Below, piece after piece: positions 23,791 through 33,022 of a stretch of DNA of 34,299 nt. The notes below the pieces were generated by a model. It searched no databases, was not told the origin of the DNA, and was given only the letters and a program-made list of their open reading frames with translations. Position 1 is the first letter of the stretch; the number at the start of each line of letters is the position of its first letter. This DNA is from JBMYYR01 sp049609625 (GTDB taxonomy: Bacteria; Bacteroidota; Bacteroidia; Flavobacteriales; CAJXXR01), in contig JBMYYR010000019.1 of NCBI GenBank assembly GCA_049609625.1, forward strand, positions 1 through 34,299. The letters run 5' to 3'. A program made the translations under genes and the position numbers.

Positions 23791-25250
23791 GACCATTGAG
23801 TTTAGTTCAAAACGGTATAGTCATTCTTTTTTTAAGCCTATTTTCGACGTCGGCACCAGCTCAGGTATTAGAGTATACAAAAGCCATCAAGGTTGAAAAA
23901 ATGCCCAAATACTATCCTCTAAAGCAATTTGAAGCCGGAAAAGACCTCGAATCAGGCTATTCCTATTCGCTTTTTATGGCAGATGGTTTTGTGCGGGCTT
24001 TTTTGTTTGATCGGCAACTGAACTTGATTTCAAAAAAATCAGTTCATATAAAACCTGCAAAACTGAACAAAAACACAGTTATTTCATTGAATAATAAGAT
24101 ATTAACTATTGTATTTGATGGAAAGAGCAAGCTGGAGCGAGTGATTTTAGAGCTTAATTTTGAGCACGATAGCCATCAAATACTGTCTTTTGAAATTGAC
24201 CTTGACGACCAGTTTAAGTTTTTAGGTCAATATTTGGCCAACAACTTACTGTATTTGCTTTTTATTGAAGAACGAACCTCTACACTCAATTTACTGAAAT
24301 ACAAATCTAACACCCTGATAGAGAGTATTGAATTTAACCTCGGCAATGAGCATTTTCCACATTTTATGGGCGATGGTTTGTATAATAATATTTGGTATAA
24401 TCCGAAACCAAAGCATCAAAGCTCGAGGTTTCAAGCTTTGGAAAACCTCAACACCGAGGACGCTTTTTTTATCGAAGATCATAAGCTTTATCTGGTGGTC
24501 AATACCCATCAGGTAATTTGCATCGACACAAAAAAAACACAAGCAAAGCTCAGGTCATTCTATATCGATTTTGAGCGTCGGAATGACAAAAACAGAGCTG
24601 GCTTGTTTAAAACTCTGAGCGATAAAGACCCTCAAACCAGAGCGTATATATCAAAGGGTAAGTATTTTAGAATCAATGCTTTTAAGGAAGATATTTTAAT
24701 TCAAGTATTTGATATAAAAAATGAAAAACTACTTTGGGAGCAGTTGATTGATGAAACTCAAATCAGGTTGATTTGCTCGAATAGCGAAAGTAGCTCTTGG
24801 TTAAATTGGATAAACGATGAAACGGGCGAACACAAACGCCGAGATTACTTATTGGGGCTGTCGAGGATGACCACAAAACTCACTTTGCGTGTGCAACAAA
24901 TGGAGAAATATTGGACCATTGACTTTGCTGACGACGACAAAGGACTGAGTTATTTTAGAGAAATTGATTTGTTTAATACTTCATTTTTTGATCAAAAAAA
25001 GAACGAAGAAGAATACATTGAACCTTTTCCAGATCATTGTGCATCAGACGAATTTTACTTTCAGCTGAAATTAAACCTAAACACCTTTCATCCGATTGAA
25101 AACAAGACTGAAATTGAACGAGAAAGTGCCGCCGAACGGTTTTTTCAACACACAGAAGGAGAAGAGTTTAAGGCTATTTATCAGTCAGGAAAATCAGGCG
25201 TAAAGCAACGCTTTGACACCAAGCTTCGGGTTTTAGAACTGTATAATTAA
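23769..25250 (+). CDS. exported protein of unknown function
   Basis: 493 aa. The N-terminus (to about residue 32) has a hydrophobic stretch NGIVILFLSLFSTSAPAQ that looks like a signal peptide after an unusually long n-region, so the protein should be periplasmic or outer-membrane associated. The body is strand-rich with many LxxLxF-type blocks (HSHQIL-like, KLYLVVNTHQVICID, ILIQVFDIKNEKLLWEQL) that could form a beta-propeller. I do not recognise a family. A start inside pduO (ATG 23769) fits the overlap pattern of the run. It is followed after 6 bp by the PorE-like gene and may belong with it. Confidence 0.7.
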   Translation: MDTKNIIRPLSLVQNGIVILFLSLFSTSAPAQVLEYTKAIKVEKMPKYYPLKQFEAGKDLESGYSYSLFMADGFVRAFLFDRQLNLISKKSVHIKPAKLNKNTVISLNNKILTIVFDGKSKLERVILELNFEHDSHQILSFEIDLDDQFKFLGQYLANNLLYLLFIEERTSTLNLLKYKSNTLIESIEFNLGNEHFPHFMGDGLYNNIWYNPKPKHQSSRFQALENLNTEDAFFIEDHKLYLVVNTHQVICIDTKKTQAKLRSFYIDFERRNDKNRAGLFKTLSDKDPQTRAYISKGKYFRINAFKEDILIQVFDIKNEKLLWEQLIDETQIRLICSNSESSSWLNWINDETGEHKRRDYLLGLSRMTTKLTLRVQQMEKYWTIDFADDDKGLSYFREIDLFNTSFFDQKKNEEEYIEPFPDHCASDEFYFQLKLNLNTFHPIENKTEIERESAAERFFQHTEGEEFKAIYQSGKSGVKQRFDTKLRVLELYN

Positions 25251-25256
25251 AGACGA

Positions 25257-27143
25257 ATGAAGACCTGTTTTGTTTTTCTTTTGATAACGGTGTCGGTCTG
25301 CCTTTCTGAGGCGCAGAACTGTACTAAAAAAATTCGAGCGCTAAGCGCCGAAGCTAAGGCTTTGATTTTGATTGGCGACTTAGAATCTGCCGAAACACTC
25401 TTGGCCAACGCAGCTGCCAAGGCCAAAAAATGCCCAGCTTATTATAATACCTTGGCTGTTTTGGCCTTACAACATCATCAATACGAGACGAGTCTTGATT
25501 ATTACAAAAAATCATTTCAACTAAATGAAAATCAACATTTTGTAATTAAAAGATTGGCTCGATTATCTTTTCTTACTGGAAATTATGAGCAAGCCAAACG
25601 CTATGCCGAACGTCGTCAGCACCTTAAGTCTGGACTTAAAAACAGTAAGGATTTTGAGCAAAAAATAGACCTAGCTATCCACTACTCGATTCAAAACCAC
25701 GAACCAAGACGAGCGCTATCCGATTCTATAAATTCAATTTATAATGAATATCTACCGAGCATCACGGTGGATGGTTCTCAGGTGATTTTTACACGAGCCT
25801 ATCCAAATGCCTTAGGTCTGATGTCGGAGGATTTTTTTGTTTCAGAAAAAATTGATAATGAGCAATTTGGCAAAGCAAAACTATTAGGAAAACCATTTAA
25901 TACTTCCGAAAACGAAGGCGCTATTTGCATCACCGCGGATGGGAAATCGATTTATTTTACGGCCTGTGGTCGCAGCAATGGCTTTGGGTCTTGCGATATT
26001 TATGAATCGCATTTAAAATCTGGACAATGGACCAGTCCAAAAAATCTGGGCGAATCTGTCAACTCGGGCTATTGGGAATCTCAACCTGCTATTTCTCCCG
26101 ACGGCAAACGTTTGTTTTTTGTATCGAACAGACCTGGAGGCTTTGGGAAGCGAGACATTTGGTTTGTTGAAAAAGAAGCTGATGGAAACTGGTCTTCGCC
26201 TTATAATTGCGGAGAAAATATCAATACTAAACAGGACGAAATGTCGCCCTTTATGCATTGGGACAATCGTCATTTTTATTTTGCCACAAGAGGTCGATTT
26301 AGCTTAGGTGGATATGATTTGTATTTATCTGAAAATCAGATAGAAAAAAGTCGATTCTCTAAACCAAAGCACTTGCCTTTTCCGTTCAATTCGCCTTTTG
26401 ACGACAACTCTTTGGTGGTTGAACACGACGGCAAAACAGCCTATTTTATTTCTGAACAAGTGCGAGACTCCAGTTTAAGCCACGATGTATTTTCCTGCTC
26501 ATTGCCAAAAGAATTTCAGAGTAAAGAAGTCCAATTTTTGTCGGCAGACATCGTAGATGCTCATAACAAAAACATTGTGGAAAACGCCGATGTATTAATC
26601 AAAACGTTGGCAACAAACGAAACCGTATACGAAGGCATAGCCACCTATGGCCATTTTTATGCCTGCCTAGATCCAAATGAAGCTTACGCGGTATTTATTT
26701 CCAAACCAAAATATATGTACTATTCGGCATACGTGCCCAAACCCGAGAATCCTAAAAAGCTGTGGCAAGCCAAATTTGAGCTTCAAGCTTTGAACATCGG
26801 CGAGAAAATGCCTCTAAATGCCTTGTTTTTTGCTTTTGATTCTGATGAACTTCTTCCAAGTTCTCAGCCCGAACTTGAAGCCTTGATTGATTTATTAGAA
26901 ACCAATCCGAACTTACAGATTAAGCTCATTGGCCACACCGACGATCTTGGCGAGGCTGATTATAACCTGAATTTATCGACAAAAAGAGCGCAAGCTATCA
27001 AAAATGCTTTGCTTAACTTTGGCGTGAATCCAGAACGCATTCTGACCGAAGGCAAAGGCGAAACCGCACCTTTGGTTGAGAACAAATCCGATGAAAATCG
27101 GGCAAAAAACCGACGAACCGAACTAAAAATAATAGCCTTATGA
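25257..27143 (+). CDS. OmpA-family protein with TPR, PD40 propeller and CRD domains (PorE-like)
   Basis: 628 aa. The signal peptide is MKTCFVFLLITVSVCLSEAQ. TPR-type helices follow at about 28-125. WD40/PD40-like repeats run from about 165 to 410 ('ITADGKSIYFTACGR', 'ISPDGKRLFFVSNRPGG', 'MSPFMHWDNRHFYFATRG'). A carboxypeptidase-regulatory-like beta domain is at about 420-505 (VDAHNKNIVENADVLIKT). A C-terminal OmpA peptidoglycan-binding domain is at about 515-628 (LIGHTDDLGEADYN, AKNRRTELKI). This TPR-propeller-CRD-OmpA order is that of PorE of the type IX secretion apparatus. Similar proteins also occur as non-T9SS paralogues, so the role is provisional. No PorP/SprF-like gene is next to it. 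It overlaps the HMG-CoA lyase ATG by 4 bp. Confidence 0.88.
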   Translation: MKTCFVFLLITVSVCLSEAQNCTKKIRALSAEAKALILIGDLESAETLLANAAAKAKKCPAYYNTLAVLALQHHQYETSLDYYKKSFQLNENQHFVIKRLARLSFLTGNYEQAKRYAERRQHLKSGLKNSKDFEQKIDLAIHYSIQNHEPRRALSDSINSIYNEYLPSITVDGSQVIFTRAYPNALGLMSEDFFVSEKIDNEQFGKAKLLGKPFNTSENEGAICITADGKSIYFTACGRSNGFGSCDIYESHLKSGQWTSPKNLGESVNSGYWESQPAISPDGKRLFFVSNRPGGFGKRDIWFVEKEADGNWSSPYNCGENINTKQDEMSPFMHWDNRHFYFATRGRFSLGGYDLYLSENQIEKSRFSKPKHLPFPFNSPFDDNSLVVEHDGKTAYFISEQVRDSSLSHDVFSCSLPKEFQSKEVQFLSADIVDAHNKNIVENADVLIKTLATNETVYEGIATYGHFYACLDPNEAYAVFISKPKYMYYSAYVPKPENPKKLWQAKFELQALNIGEKMPLNALFFAFDSDELLPSSQPELEALIDLLETNPNLQIKLIGHTDDLGEADYNLNLSTKRAQAIKNALLNFGVNPERILTEGKGETAPLVENKSDENRAKNRRTELKIIAL

Positions 27144-27988
27144 TTTATGTAGAATGTCCTCGAGACGCCATGCAAGGCGTACACGAATTTATCCCAACAG
27201 AATTGAAAATCAAGTATTTAAACTCACTTCTGAAGGTCGGTTATGATATTTTAGATTTTGGATCTTTTGTTTCGCCAAAAGCTATTCCGCAACTTAGAGA
27301 CACCGAAAACGTACTCGAAAAACTTGATTTAGAACAAAGTAATACAGAATTACTCGCCATAGTAGCCAATGTACGTGGCGCAAAAACAGCTTGCCAGTTC
27401 GATCAAATTCAACATCTTGGCTTTCCGCTTTCTGTCTCGGAAACCTTCCAACAACGAAACACCAAAAAAAGTATTGCTCAAGCCTTAGAAAGCATTGAAG
27501 AACTTCAAAACCTGACTAATAAACACAACAAAACAAGCCATATTTATCTGTCGATGGGATTCGGCAATCCGTATGGAGACGCTTTTCACCCAGATTTACT
27601 TGCCGAATTGAGTTTGAAACTTTGCGCACTAGGCATACGCTCCATCATACCATCCGACACGATTGGCGTGGCAAAAGCAGAACAAATCAAAACGCAATTT
27701 GAGTTTTTACATCAAGAATTTAATGACGTTACTTGGGGCGCGCATTTGCATTCGAGACCAGAACATAGCATAGAAAAAATTGATGCGGTGTTCAATAGTC
27801 CTTGCGGGCGTTTAGATTTTGCCATTCAAGGTTTTGGCGGTTGTCCTATGGCAAAAGATGACTTGGTTGGCAACATTGCAACAGAAAAAGTAATCTCTTA
27901 CCTAAACTCAAAACAAATTGACAATCAACTGAATGCACTTTATTTTGAATCAGCTTATAATGTAGCTTCCGAAGTGTTTTTGACTTAA
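27140..27988 (+). CDS. hydroxymethylglutaryl-CoA lyase
   Basis: 282 aa TIM-barrel enzyme that cleaves HMG-CoA to acetoacetate and acetyl-CoA in leucine degradation. The N-terminal catalytic Arg-Asp pair is in VECPRDAMQG, and the DTIGVA motif is at about 173-178. The metal-ligand pair HLH is in WGAHLHSRP, and the active-site Cys in GGCPMAKDDLVGN. This is the HMGCL signature and distinguishes it from isopropylmalate synthases. Length is normal. It is the last gene of the overlapped run starting at 22233. No other leucine-catabolism gene is in the window. Confidence 0.92.
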   Translation: MIYVECPRDAMQGVHEFIPTELKIKYLNSLLKVGYDILDFGSFVSPKAIPQLRDTENVLEKLDLEQSNTELLAIVANVRGAKTACQFDQIQHLGFPLSVSETFQQRNTKKSIAQALESIEELQNLTNKHNKTSHIYLSMGFGNPYGDAFHPDLLAELSLKLCALGIRSIIPSDTIGVAKAEQIKTQFEFLHQEFNDVTWGAHLHSRPEHSIEKIDAVFNSPCGRLDFAIQGFGGCPMAKDDLVGNIATEKVISYLNSKQIDNQLNALYFESAYNVASEVFLT

Positions 27989-28022
27989 AAACACATTTAG
28001 TTATACCTCAATTTATCTGACA

Positions 28023-28445
28023 ATGAAAATTCACTATTCAAAAAAACATCTCAAAAAACAATTAGTCTCCATTTACCTCTTTTTTGGACTTGCACTTACA
28101 ATCTGTCTTTGCCTTTATTTTTTAGGATATGATGTCTTTAGCTCTGCTTATTTAGGACTTTGGATAGGTGCATTAGGCCCAGGAACAGCGGCCTTGTTTA
28201 TGTATTTAGCATATTACAAAAACTATTTTTTGTCTATCGAAAATGGAAGTATTCAGAAAAATACGATGTTTTCTAAGCCCATAAAATTAGCTGATATTGA
28301 ACATGTTAAGGTTTTTTCTGGAGATTATATTTTGAAAAACAAAACAAAAACCATCGACTTTGTCATTGACACCCAACTCATTGAAACGGAGTCTTTGGAA
28401 AAATTAAATATGGAGTTGAAAAAATTGACTATAAACTGGAATTAA
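28023..28445 (+). CDS. small membrane protein, PH-like C-terminal domain possible
   Basis: 140 aa. There are two membrane helices (about residues 16-36 and 44-63), then a cytoplasmic strand-rich part with the pattern of bacterial PH-like domains (FLSIENGSIQKN, IKLADIEHVKVFSGDYIL, TIDFVIDTQLI). I recognise no specific family. It starts 34 bp after the HMG-CoA lyase gene, so co-transcription is possible. Function is unknown. Confidence 0.65.
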   Translation: MKIHYSKKHLKKQLVSIYLFFGLALTICLCLYFLGYDVFSSAYLGLWIGALGPGTAALFMYLAYYKNYFLSIENGSIQKNTMFSKPIKLADIEHVKVFSGDYILKNKTKTIDFVIDTQLIETESLEKLNMELKKLTINWN

Positions 28446-28552
28446 ATTAATTTATAGTTTTTTGATTTGTGAGTTCGATGTAATATTCTTTATTTAGAAC
28501 CAAAATAGGCTTCGTGGCTTGTATGTGTAAATTTAGAATACTCATCCACATC

Positions 28553-28585
28553 TTTCAATATAGAACTCTTTTTTCACTACCTTTG
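28553..28585 (+). promoter_or_regulatory. promoter of the DUF937-like gene
   Basis: TACCTTTG (28578-28585) is an exact -7 match. TTTC (28553-28556) stands 21 bp upstream in place of the TTTG -33 element. The ATG follows 29 bp later. This is the best two-part promoter match in the window. Confidence 0.55.
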
Positions 28586-28614
28586 GAACTCAATTTAAAA
28601 AAACAAAAAAACGT

Positions 28615-29091
28615 ATGTTAGATCAACTCTTAAACTCTTTTAAAGGTCAAGCTCTAGAGACCATTACATCAAAACTTGGTTTAAACGAAAAAGAAGCCAA
28701 CGATTCTGTTGATGTTGTTGGAGAAGAAATCCAATCTTCAGTTTCAAATCAATTAAGCTCAGGAAATATTGGCGGTTTGCTCAATATGTTTGATGATGCT
28801 GATGGCGATGGCATTCCAGATGTTTTGGAAGGAATTGGCGAAAATGTGATTTCTAGCCTGACGTCTAAACTTGGATTTTCGTCGGATAAATCCTCGTCGA
28901 TTGCCAATATGATTATCCCAATGGCAATCAGCTTTTTTGGAGATAAAATGAAAGGAGAAGCTGCTTCCGATTCAAATGATTTTGATTTGGGCGGACTTAT
29001 TACACAATTTGCTGGTGGCGGAAACTCTAAAGGCGCAGGAGACTTATTAGGTGGTCTTACAGATTCACTTGGTGGACTTTTCGGAAAATAA
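28615..29091 (+). CDS. DUF937-like protein with a Ca2+-loop motif
   Basis: 158 aa, Gly/Leu/Ser-rich, no signal peptide. It has the DUF937 (YidB-like) pattern: MLDQLLNSFKGQALETI at the start, repeated amphipathic helices, and a C-terminal GGLTDSLGGLFGK. Residues 61-72 (DADGDGIPDVLE) match a 12-residue EF-hand-type calcium loop, with Asp at 1, 3, 5 and 9 and Glu at 12. That insertion is unusual for the family as I know it. Function is unknown. The gene converges with the hydrolase gene, the two stops being 1 bp apart. Confidence 0.75.
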   Translation: MLDQLLNSFKGQALETITSKLGLNEKEANDSVDVVGEEIQSSVSNQLSSGNIGGLLNMFDDADGDGIPDVLEGIGENVISSLTSKLGFSSDKSSSIANMIIPMAISFFGDKMKGEAASDSNDFDLGGLITQFAGGGNSKGAGDLLGGLTDSLGGLFGK

Positions 29092-29092
29092 A

Positions 29093-29926
29093 TCAGATCG
29101 ATTTAAGAAATAGTTCGGTGGCTTTACAAGCTTCCAACATCACATCAGGAAGTTGAGTTTCTGTATAAGGCTCTCGGCTTCCGAATGTATGATTTGCATG
29201 CTCAATTTCTATAAATTGAGCATTTTTTTGCCAAGATTTTAGGTTTTTTGAATTCGAAATATCAACTGAACTATCTGCAGTTCCATGTAGAATCAACCAC
29301 GGACAATCCACCGCTTTTGCCAAGCTTTCGAGATGAAATTGAGTCTTATGTTTCATAAAATCCTGATAAGCACTAAACTCATGTGGCATATCTTGATGGG
29401 TTCTGCCATTTTTTCGGAAATATACACCTGATGCTTTCCAATCATCAAAGGCCTCTCCTTTCGGAAATCGACTTTCAATATCAGAAATTGAAGCCCAAGA
29501 CACAAGTGCATCGGCTTTAAAAGCTTTTGCAGAGATTAAAATGGTCGCTCCTCCTCTACTGTGTCCAAACAAAATATGTTTTTCTACATTTATATGCAGT
29601 GCGTTTAGTTTTTCATCCAAACTTAATCTAAAAGCAATCACATCCTCATACTCAAAACTATAACAGTTTTTAGAAAACGCCTCCAGATCAACAAAGTGGC
29701 TCAGATGCTCTACATTTGTTCCGTTGTGACTCAAGTTTAGCTTTGCAAAACCAAAATTTCTATCATAAAAATAGTCAGCCATTACATTCCATGCGCCCCA
29801 ATCTTTATAGCCCATATACCCGTGAACAAAACAAATTAATGTGCCATTAAAATGCTCTGGGAGATACAAATCGTAATGTGCTGATTTGCCTTGCGCACCG
29901 CAATACATCTGATTTTTAAGCTTCAT
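29093..29926 (-). CDS. alpha/beta hydrolase
   Basis: 277 aa cytoplasmic serine hydrolase. The oxyanion-side motif VHGYMGYKDWG is at about 34-44, and the nucleophile elbow GHSRGG has Ser123. The likely acid is Asp218 in LHGTADSSVD and the His is His246 in HANHTFGS, giving a full triad in the right order. The short-chain esterase/dienelactone-hydrolase-like layout suggests a small-ester or acyl substrate, but nothing specifies it. It is monocistronic and divergent from the gene at 30023. Confidence 0.85.
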   Translation of the reverse strand: MKLKNQMYCGAQGKSAHYDLYLPEHFNGTLICFVHGYMGYKDWGAWNVMADYFYDRNFGFAKLNLSHNGTNVEHLSHFVDLEAFSKNCYSFEYEDVIAFRLSLDEKLNALHINVEKHILFGHSRGGATILISAKAFKADALVSWASISDIESRFPKGEAFDDWKASGVYFRKNGRTHQDMPHEFSAYQDFMKHKTQFHLESLAKAVDCPWLILHGTADSSVDISNSKNLKSWQKNAQFIEIEHANHTFGSREPYTETQLPDVMLEACKATELFLKSI

Positions 29927-30022
29927 ATTTTGGATTCAGTTTTATGTTGTTCTCAACATCTAATATTTTGATAGTGCAAATTATACATTTAAAATGATTA
30001 TCTTGCGCAAAAACTCCAAGAC

Positions 30023-30475
30023 ATGAAAAACGTATACGATCCATCTGTAAATCAAGAGATTAAAGACAGAGTAAATGCTATTGACGCCAATACAACTCCA
30101 CAATGGGGGAAAATGAATGCGGCACAAATGATTGCACATTGCAATGTAGCCTACGAAATGTGTTATGAAGATAATCACAAAAAACCGAATGGTTTCATGA
30201 AATTTATCATGAAAATAATGATAAAACCAATCGTTATTGGCGATAAACCATTCAAAAAAAACAGCCGGACTGCACCTCAATTTTTAGTTGAAGACGAACG
30301 TGTATTTGAAACTGAAAAATCAAGATTATTTGCTTATTTAGACAAAACAACCGAGCTTGGCGCTTCGCATTTCGAAGGCAAAGAATCACATTCATTTGGA
30401 GCATTAACAGCAGACGAATGGAATGTGATGTTCTACAAACACCTCAACCACCATTTAGAACAATTTGGTGTATAA
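30023..30475 (+). CDS. DUF1569 (DinB-like) protein
   Basis: 150 aa four-helix protein. The phrase TPQWGKMNAAQMIAHCNVAYEM near the N-terminus and the C-terminal WNVMFYKHLNHHLEQFGV match DUF1569. The conserved His residues (in AHC and KHLNHH) would form a DinB/YfiT-type metal site. The function of the family is unknown; a thiol-dependent transferase-like role is a possibility from DinB superfamily knowledge. It is 10 bp upstream of the SSS symporter gene. Confidence 0.8.
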   Translation: MKNVYDPSVNQEIKDRVNAIDANTTPQWGKMNAAQMIAHCNVAYEMCYEDNHKKPNGFMKFIMKIMIKPIVIGDKPFKKNSRTAPQFLVEDERVFETEKSRLFAYLDKTTELGASHFEGKESHSFGALTADEWNVMFYKHLNHHLEQFGV

Positions 30476-30485
30476 ATTTTAGTTT

Positions 30486-32240
30486 ATGACGCTCCATTTC
30501 ATTGATTGGACGATAATTATACTAATGCTTTCGCTTAGCATTGGCATCAGTCTCTATTATAAAAAACGAGCTCAACAAGGCATTGAAAACTTTGTTTTGG
30601 GTGGCAGGAAATTTCCTTGGTATTTGGCAGGAATTTCGATGGTTGCCACCACCTTTGCTGCCGATACGCCTTTGGTGGTTACCGAATTAGTGGCAGAAGG
30701 CGGTATTTCAGGAAACTGGATTTGGTGGGCGGCGCTGATTGGTGGTATGTTTACCACCTTCTTTTTTGCCTCACTTTGGCGAAAATCTGGCGTATTGACC
30801 GAAGTTGAATTTATAGAATTACGCTATGGAGGCAAACTTGCTTCTGGGCTAAGAGCTGTCAAATCAGTCTATTTAGGACTGATAATGAATGTCGCTATTA
30901 TGGCTTGGGTCAACGCGGCGATGTTTACTATTCTTCAAGTCTTTTTTGGTTTCGAAACCACAACCTTGTGGTTTATTTTGTTTGGCTTAATGCTTTTTTC
31001 TGCGCTTTATTCCTCATTAGGTGGACTTTGGGGTGTTGCTGTTACCGATGCGGTTCAGTTTACGTTTGCCATTATTGCCAGCATCTTGTTAGCTTATTTT
31101 GTGATTGACAGTCCAGAAATTGGCTCTTTAACTCAGTTAAAATCAAAATTGCCCGAAGGAAGTTTAAATTTCTTTCCCAATATTAGTTCCGAATCTGTTT
31201 CATCTTCAAGTATTTACACCATTTCTATCGGCGCATTCATCGCTTTTGTTGGTGTGCAGTGGTGGAGCTCGTGGTATCCTGGTGCCGAACCTGGTGGCGG
31301 TGGCTATGTTGCTCAACGCATGATGAGTACAAGGTCTAAAAAAGACGCCATGCTTTCGGGTTTATTGTTCCAGGTGGCGCACTATGCTTTGCGTCCTTGG
31401 CCATGGATTTTAGTTGCTTTGTCTTGCTTTATTCTCTATCCCGAATTGATGGTAGAACAGCCCAAAACAGCTTACGTTCAGGCGATGGTAGACTATCTTC
31501 CAAAAGGTGTAAAAGGCATCTTACTTGCCTCATTTTTAGCGGCTTATCTATCAACTATTTCAACTCAACTCAACTGGGGCGCAAGTTATTTATCAAACGA
31601 CCTCATCAAACGCTTCTTCAAACCCAAAGCCGATAGCAAAACCTTAGTGCGCTACACCCAATGGATGACGGTAGCTTTGGCGGTTTTTGCCTCTATTATT
31701 AGCCTGTATATCAACTCAATATCTTCAGTTTGGGTTTTTGTCATCGAATGCGGTGCCGGACTTGGTTTTATCTTGATTTTACGTTGGTATTGGTGGCGCG
31801 TTAATGCCCTTTCGGAAATTGTTGCCAGTATTGCTCCTTTTATCTTTTATGCCTTTTCGATTTATATCCTCGAACCGCATTACGGAGAAGCTTTTACTGA
31901 AGCCAAAGGCACATTTTTCTTTACCGTTTTCTCTACAGTAAGTGTTTCATTATTAGCGGTTTATTTCGGGAAATCTGAATCAGAAACGGTACTAAAAAAC
32001 TTCTATACTAAAGTAAAACCACAAGGGTTTTGGAAACCTTTTACAGGGAACAAAAGTGATTTAAAAGACTTAAGGTATAATGCTTTAGCTTGGCTTTCAG
32101 GCGTTTGTTTCACCTATAGTATTTTGTTTTCGACAGGCTATTTGCTTTTTGCCGAATGGCAAGCCTTCTACATTTCAATTTCTGTGCTCGTTCTGTCTTT
32201 TTTAGTGTTGATATTTTCACTCAAACGCCTTTCGCTTTAA
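30486..32240 (+). CDS. sodium:solute symporter (SSS family)
   Basis: 584 aa polytopic inner-membrane transporter with about 13-14 hydrophobic segments. The N-terminal Na+-site region FVLGGRKFPWYLAGISMVATTFAADTPL is the SSS hallmark (GGR...GxSxxAt). The YSSLGGLWGVAVTDAVQF segment (about 175-192) is the second conserved block. The NWGASYLSNDLIKRFF stretch also fits. The substrate cannot be told from sequence. A polar loop at about 495-525 is longer than in sugar transporters. It lies 6 bp before the TSUP gene, so the two are likely one operon. Confidence 0.9.
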   Translation: MTLHFIDWTIIILMLSLSIGISLYYKKRAQQGIENFVLGGRKFPWYLAGISMVATTFAADTPLVVTELVAEGGISGNWIWWAALIGGMFTTFFFASLWRKSGVLTEVEFIELRYGGKLASGLRAVKSVYLGLIMNVAIMAWVNAAMFTILQVFFGFETTTLWFILFGLMLFSALYSSLGGLWGVAVTDAVQFTFAIIASILLAYFVIDSPEIGSLTQLKSKLPEGSLNFFPNISSESVSSSSIYTISIGAFIAFVGVQWWSSWYPGAEPGGGGYVAQRMMSTRSKKDAMLSGLLFQVAHYALRPWPWILVALSCFILYPELMVEQPKTAYVQAMVDYLPKGVKGILLASFLAAYLSTISTQLNWGASYLSNDLIKRFFKPKADSKTLVRYTQWMTVALAVFASIISLYINSISSVWVFVIECGAGLGFILILRWYWWRVNALSEIVASIAPFIFYAFSIYILEPHYGEAFTEAKGTFFFTVFSTVSVSLLAVYFGKSESETVLKNFYTKVKPQGFWKPFTGNKSDLKDLRYNALAWLSGVCFTYSILFSTGYLLFAEWQAFYISISVLVLSFLVLIFSLKRLSL

Positions 32241-32246
32241 TGCCTT

Positions 32247-33017
32247 ATGGAATTTGCCGATTTGTATATTCCACTTCTGATTTTGGCTGGATTTTTAGCT
32301 GGATTCATCAATACCTTAGCCGGAAATGGCTCTGTATTTACCCTGAGTTTATTGCTTTTCTTGGGTTTGCCAGTACATGTAGCCAACGGAACAAATCGTT
32401 TGGGTGCTTTTTCTCAATCGCTCGTTAGTTTAGTTTTATTCAAAAAAAACACAGCGTTCAAACAGCTTGTAAAGCAAGAATATTGGATGCTCTACCCCAC
32501 GGTAATCGGCTCATTGTTAGGCGCATACTCTTCATCTTTTGTTTCTGACAATTCATTTCGATGGATTATTGTCGTTTTGATGCTCGTGATGCTCGTTTTG
32601 GTTCTGACCAAGCCCAAAAGCTGGCTAAAAGAACAACAAGAACAACTGAACCGTAAAACAATTCCCCATATTGTTTTGCTATTTACCATCGCTTTTTATG
32701 CTGGTTTTATTCAAATGGGCATGGGTATCCTTTACCTTTCTAGCTTTGTTTTGGCCTTCAAATTCACGGTTTTACAGAGCAATATGCTCAAAATTTTATT
32801 GACCTTTTTCATGATCATTCCCGCGCTACTCATTTTCATTTATCAAGATCAAGTCCTGTGGCTCTATGGTATTTGCTTGGCTATTGGTCAAGGTTTTGGC
32901 GCGTGGATAGCCACAAAATTTGCTTTAGAAAACAAAAAAGCTAACCTTTGGGTGCGCTATGTTTTGGTTATAATGATTATCCTTTCTGTCATCAAATTGG
33001 TCTGGTTTAACGCTTAA
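32247..33017 (+). CDS. TSUP-family (TauE/SafE) permease
   Basis: 256 aa with eight predicted membrane helices in two halves. The first-half motif GFLAGFINTLAGNGSVFTL and the second-half counterpart YAGFIQMGMGILYLSSFVLA are the TauE/SafE repeats. The family exports sulfite or sulfonates, or moves other small sulfur compounds and anions. The substrate here is unknown. It is in a run with the SSS symporter and a MutS2-type gene (5 bp to the next ATG). Confidence 0.9.
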   Translation: MEFADLYIPLLILAGFLAGFINTLAGNGSVFTLSLLLFLGLPVHVANGTNRLGAFSQSLVSLVLFKKNTAFKQLVKQEYWMLYPTVIGSLLGAYSSSFVSDNSFRWIIVVLMLVMLVLVLTKPKSWLKEQQEQLNRKTIPHIVLLFTIAFYAGFIQMGMGILYLSSFVLAFKFTVLQSNMLKILLTFFMIIPALLIFIYQDQVLWLYGICLAIGQGFGAWIATKFALENKKANLWVRYVLVIMIILSVIKLVWFNA

Positions 33018-33022
33018 AAAAT

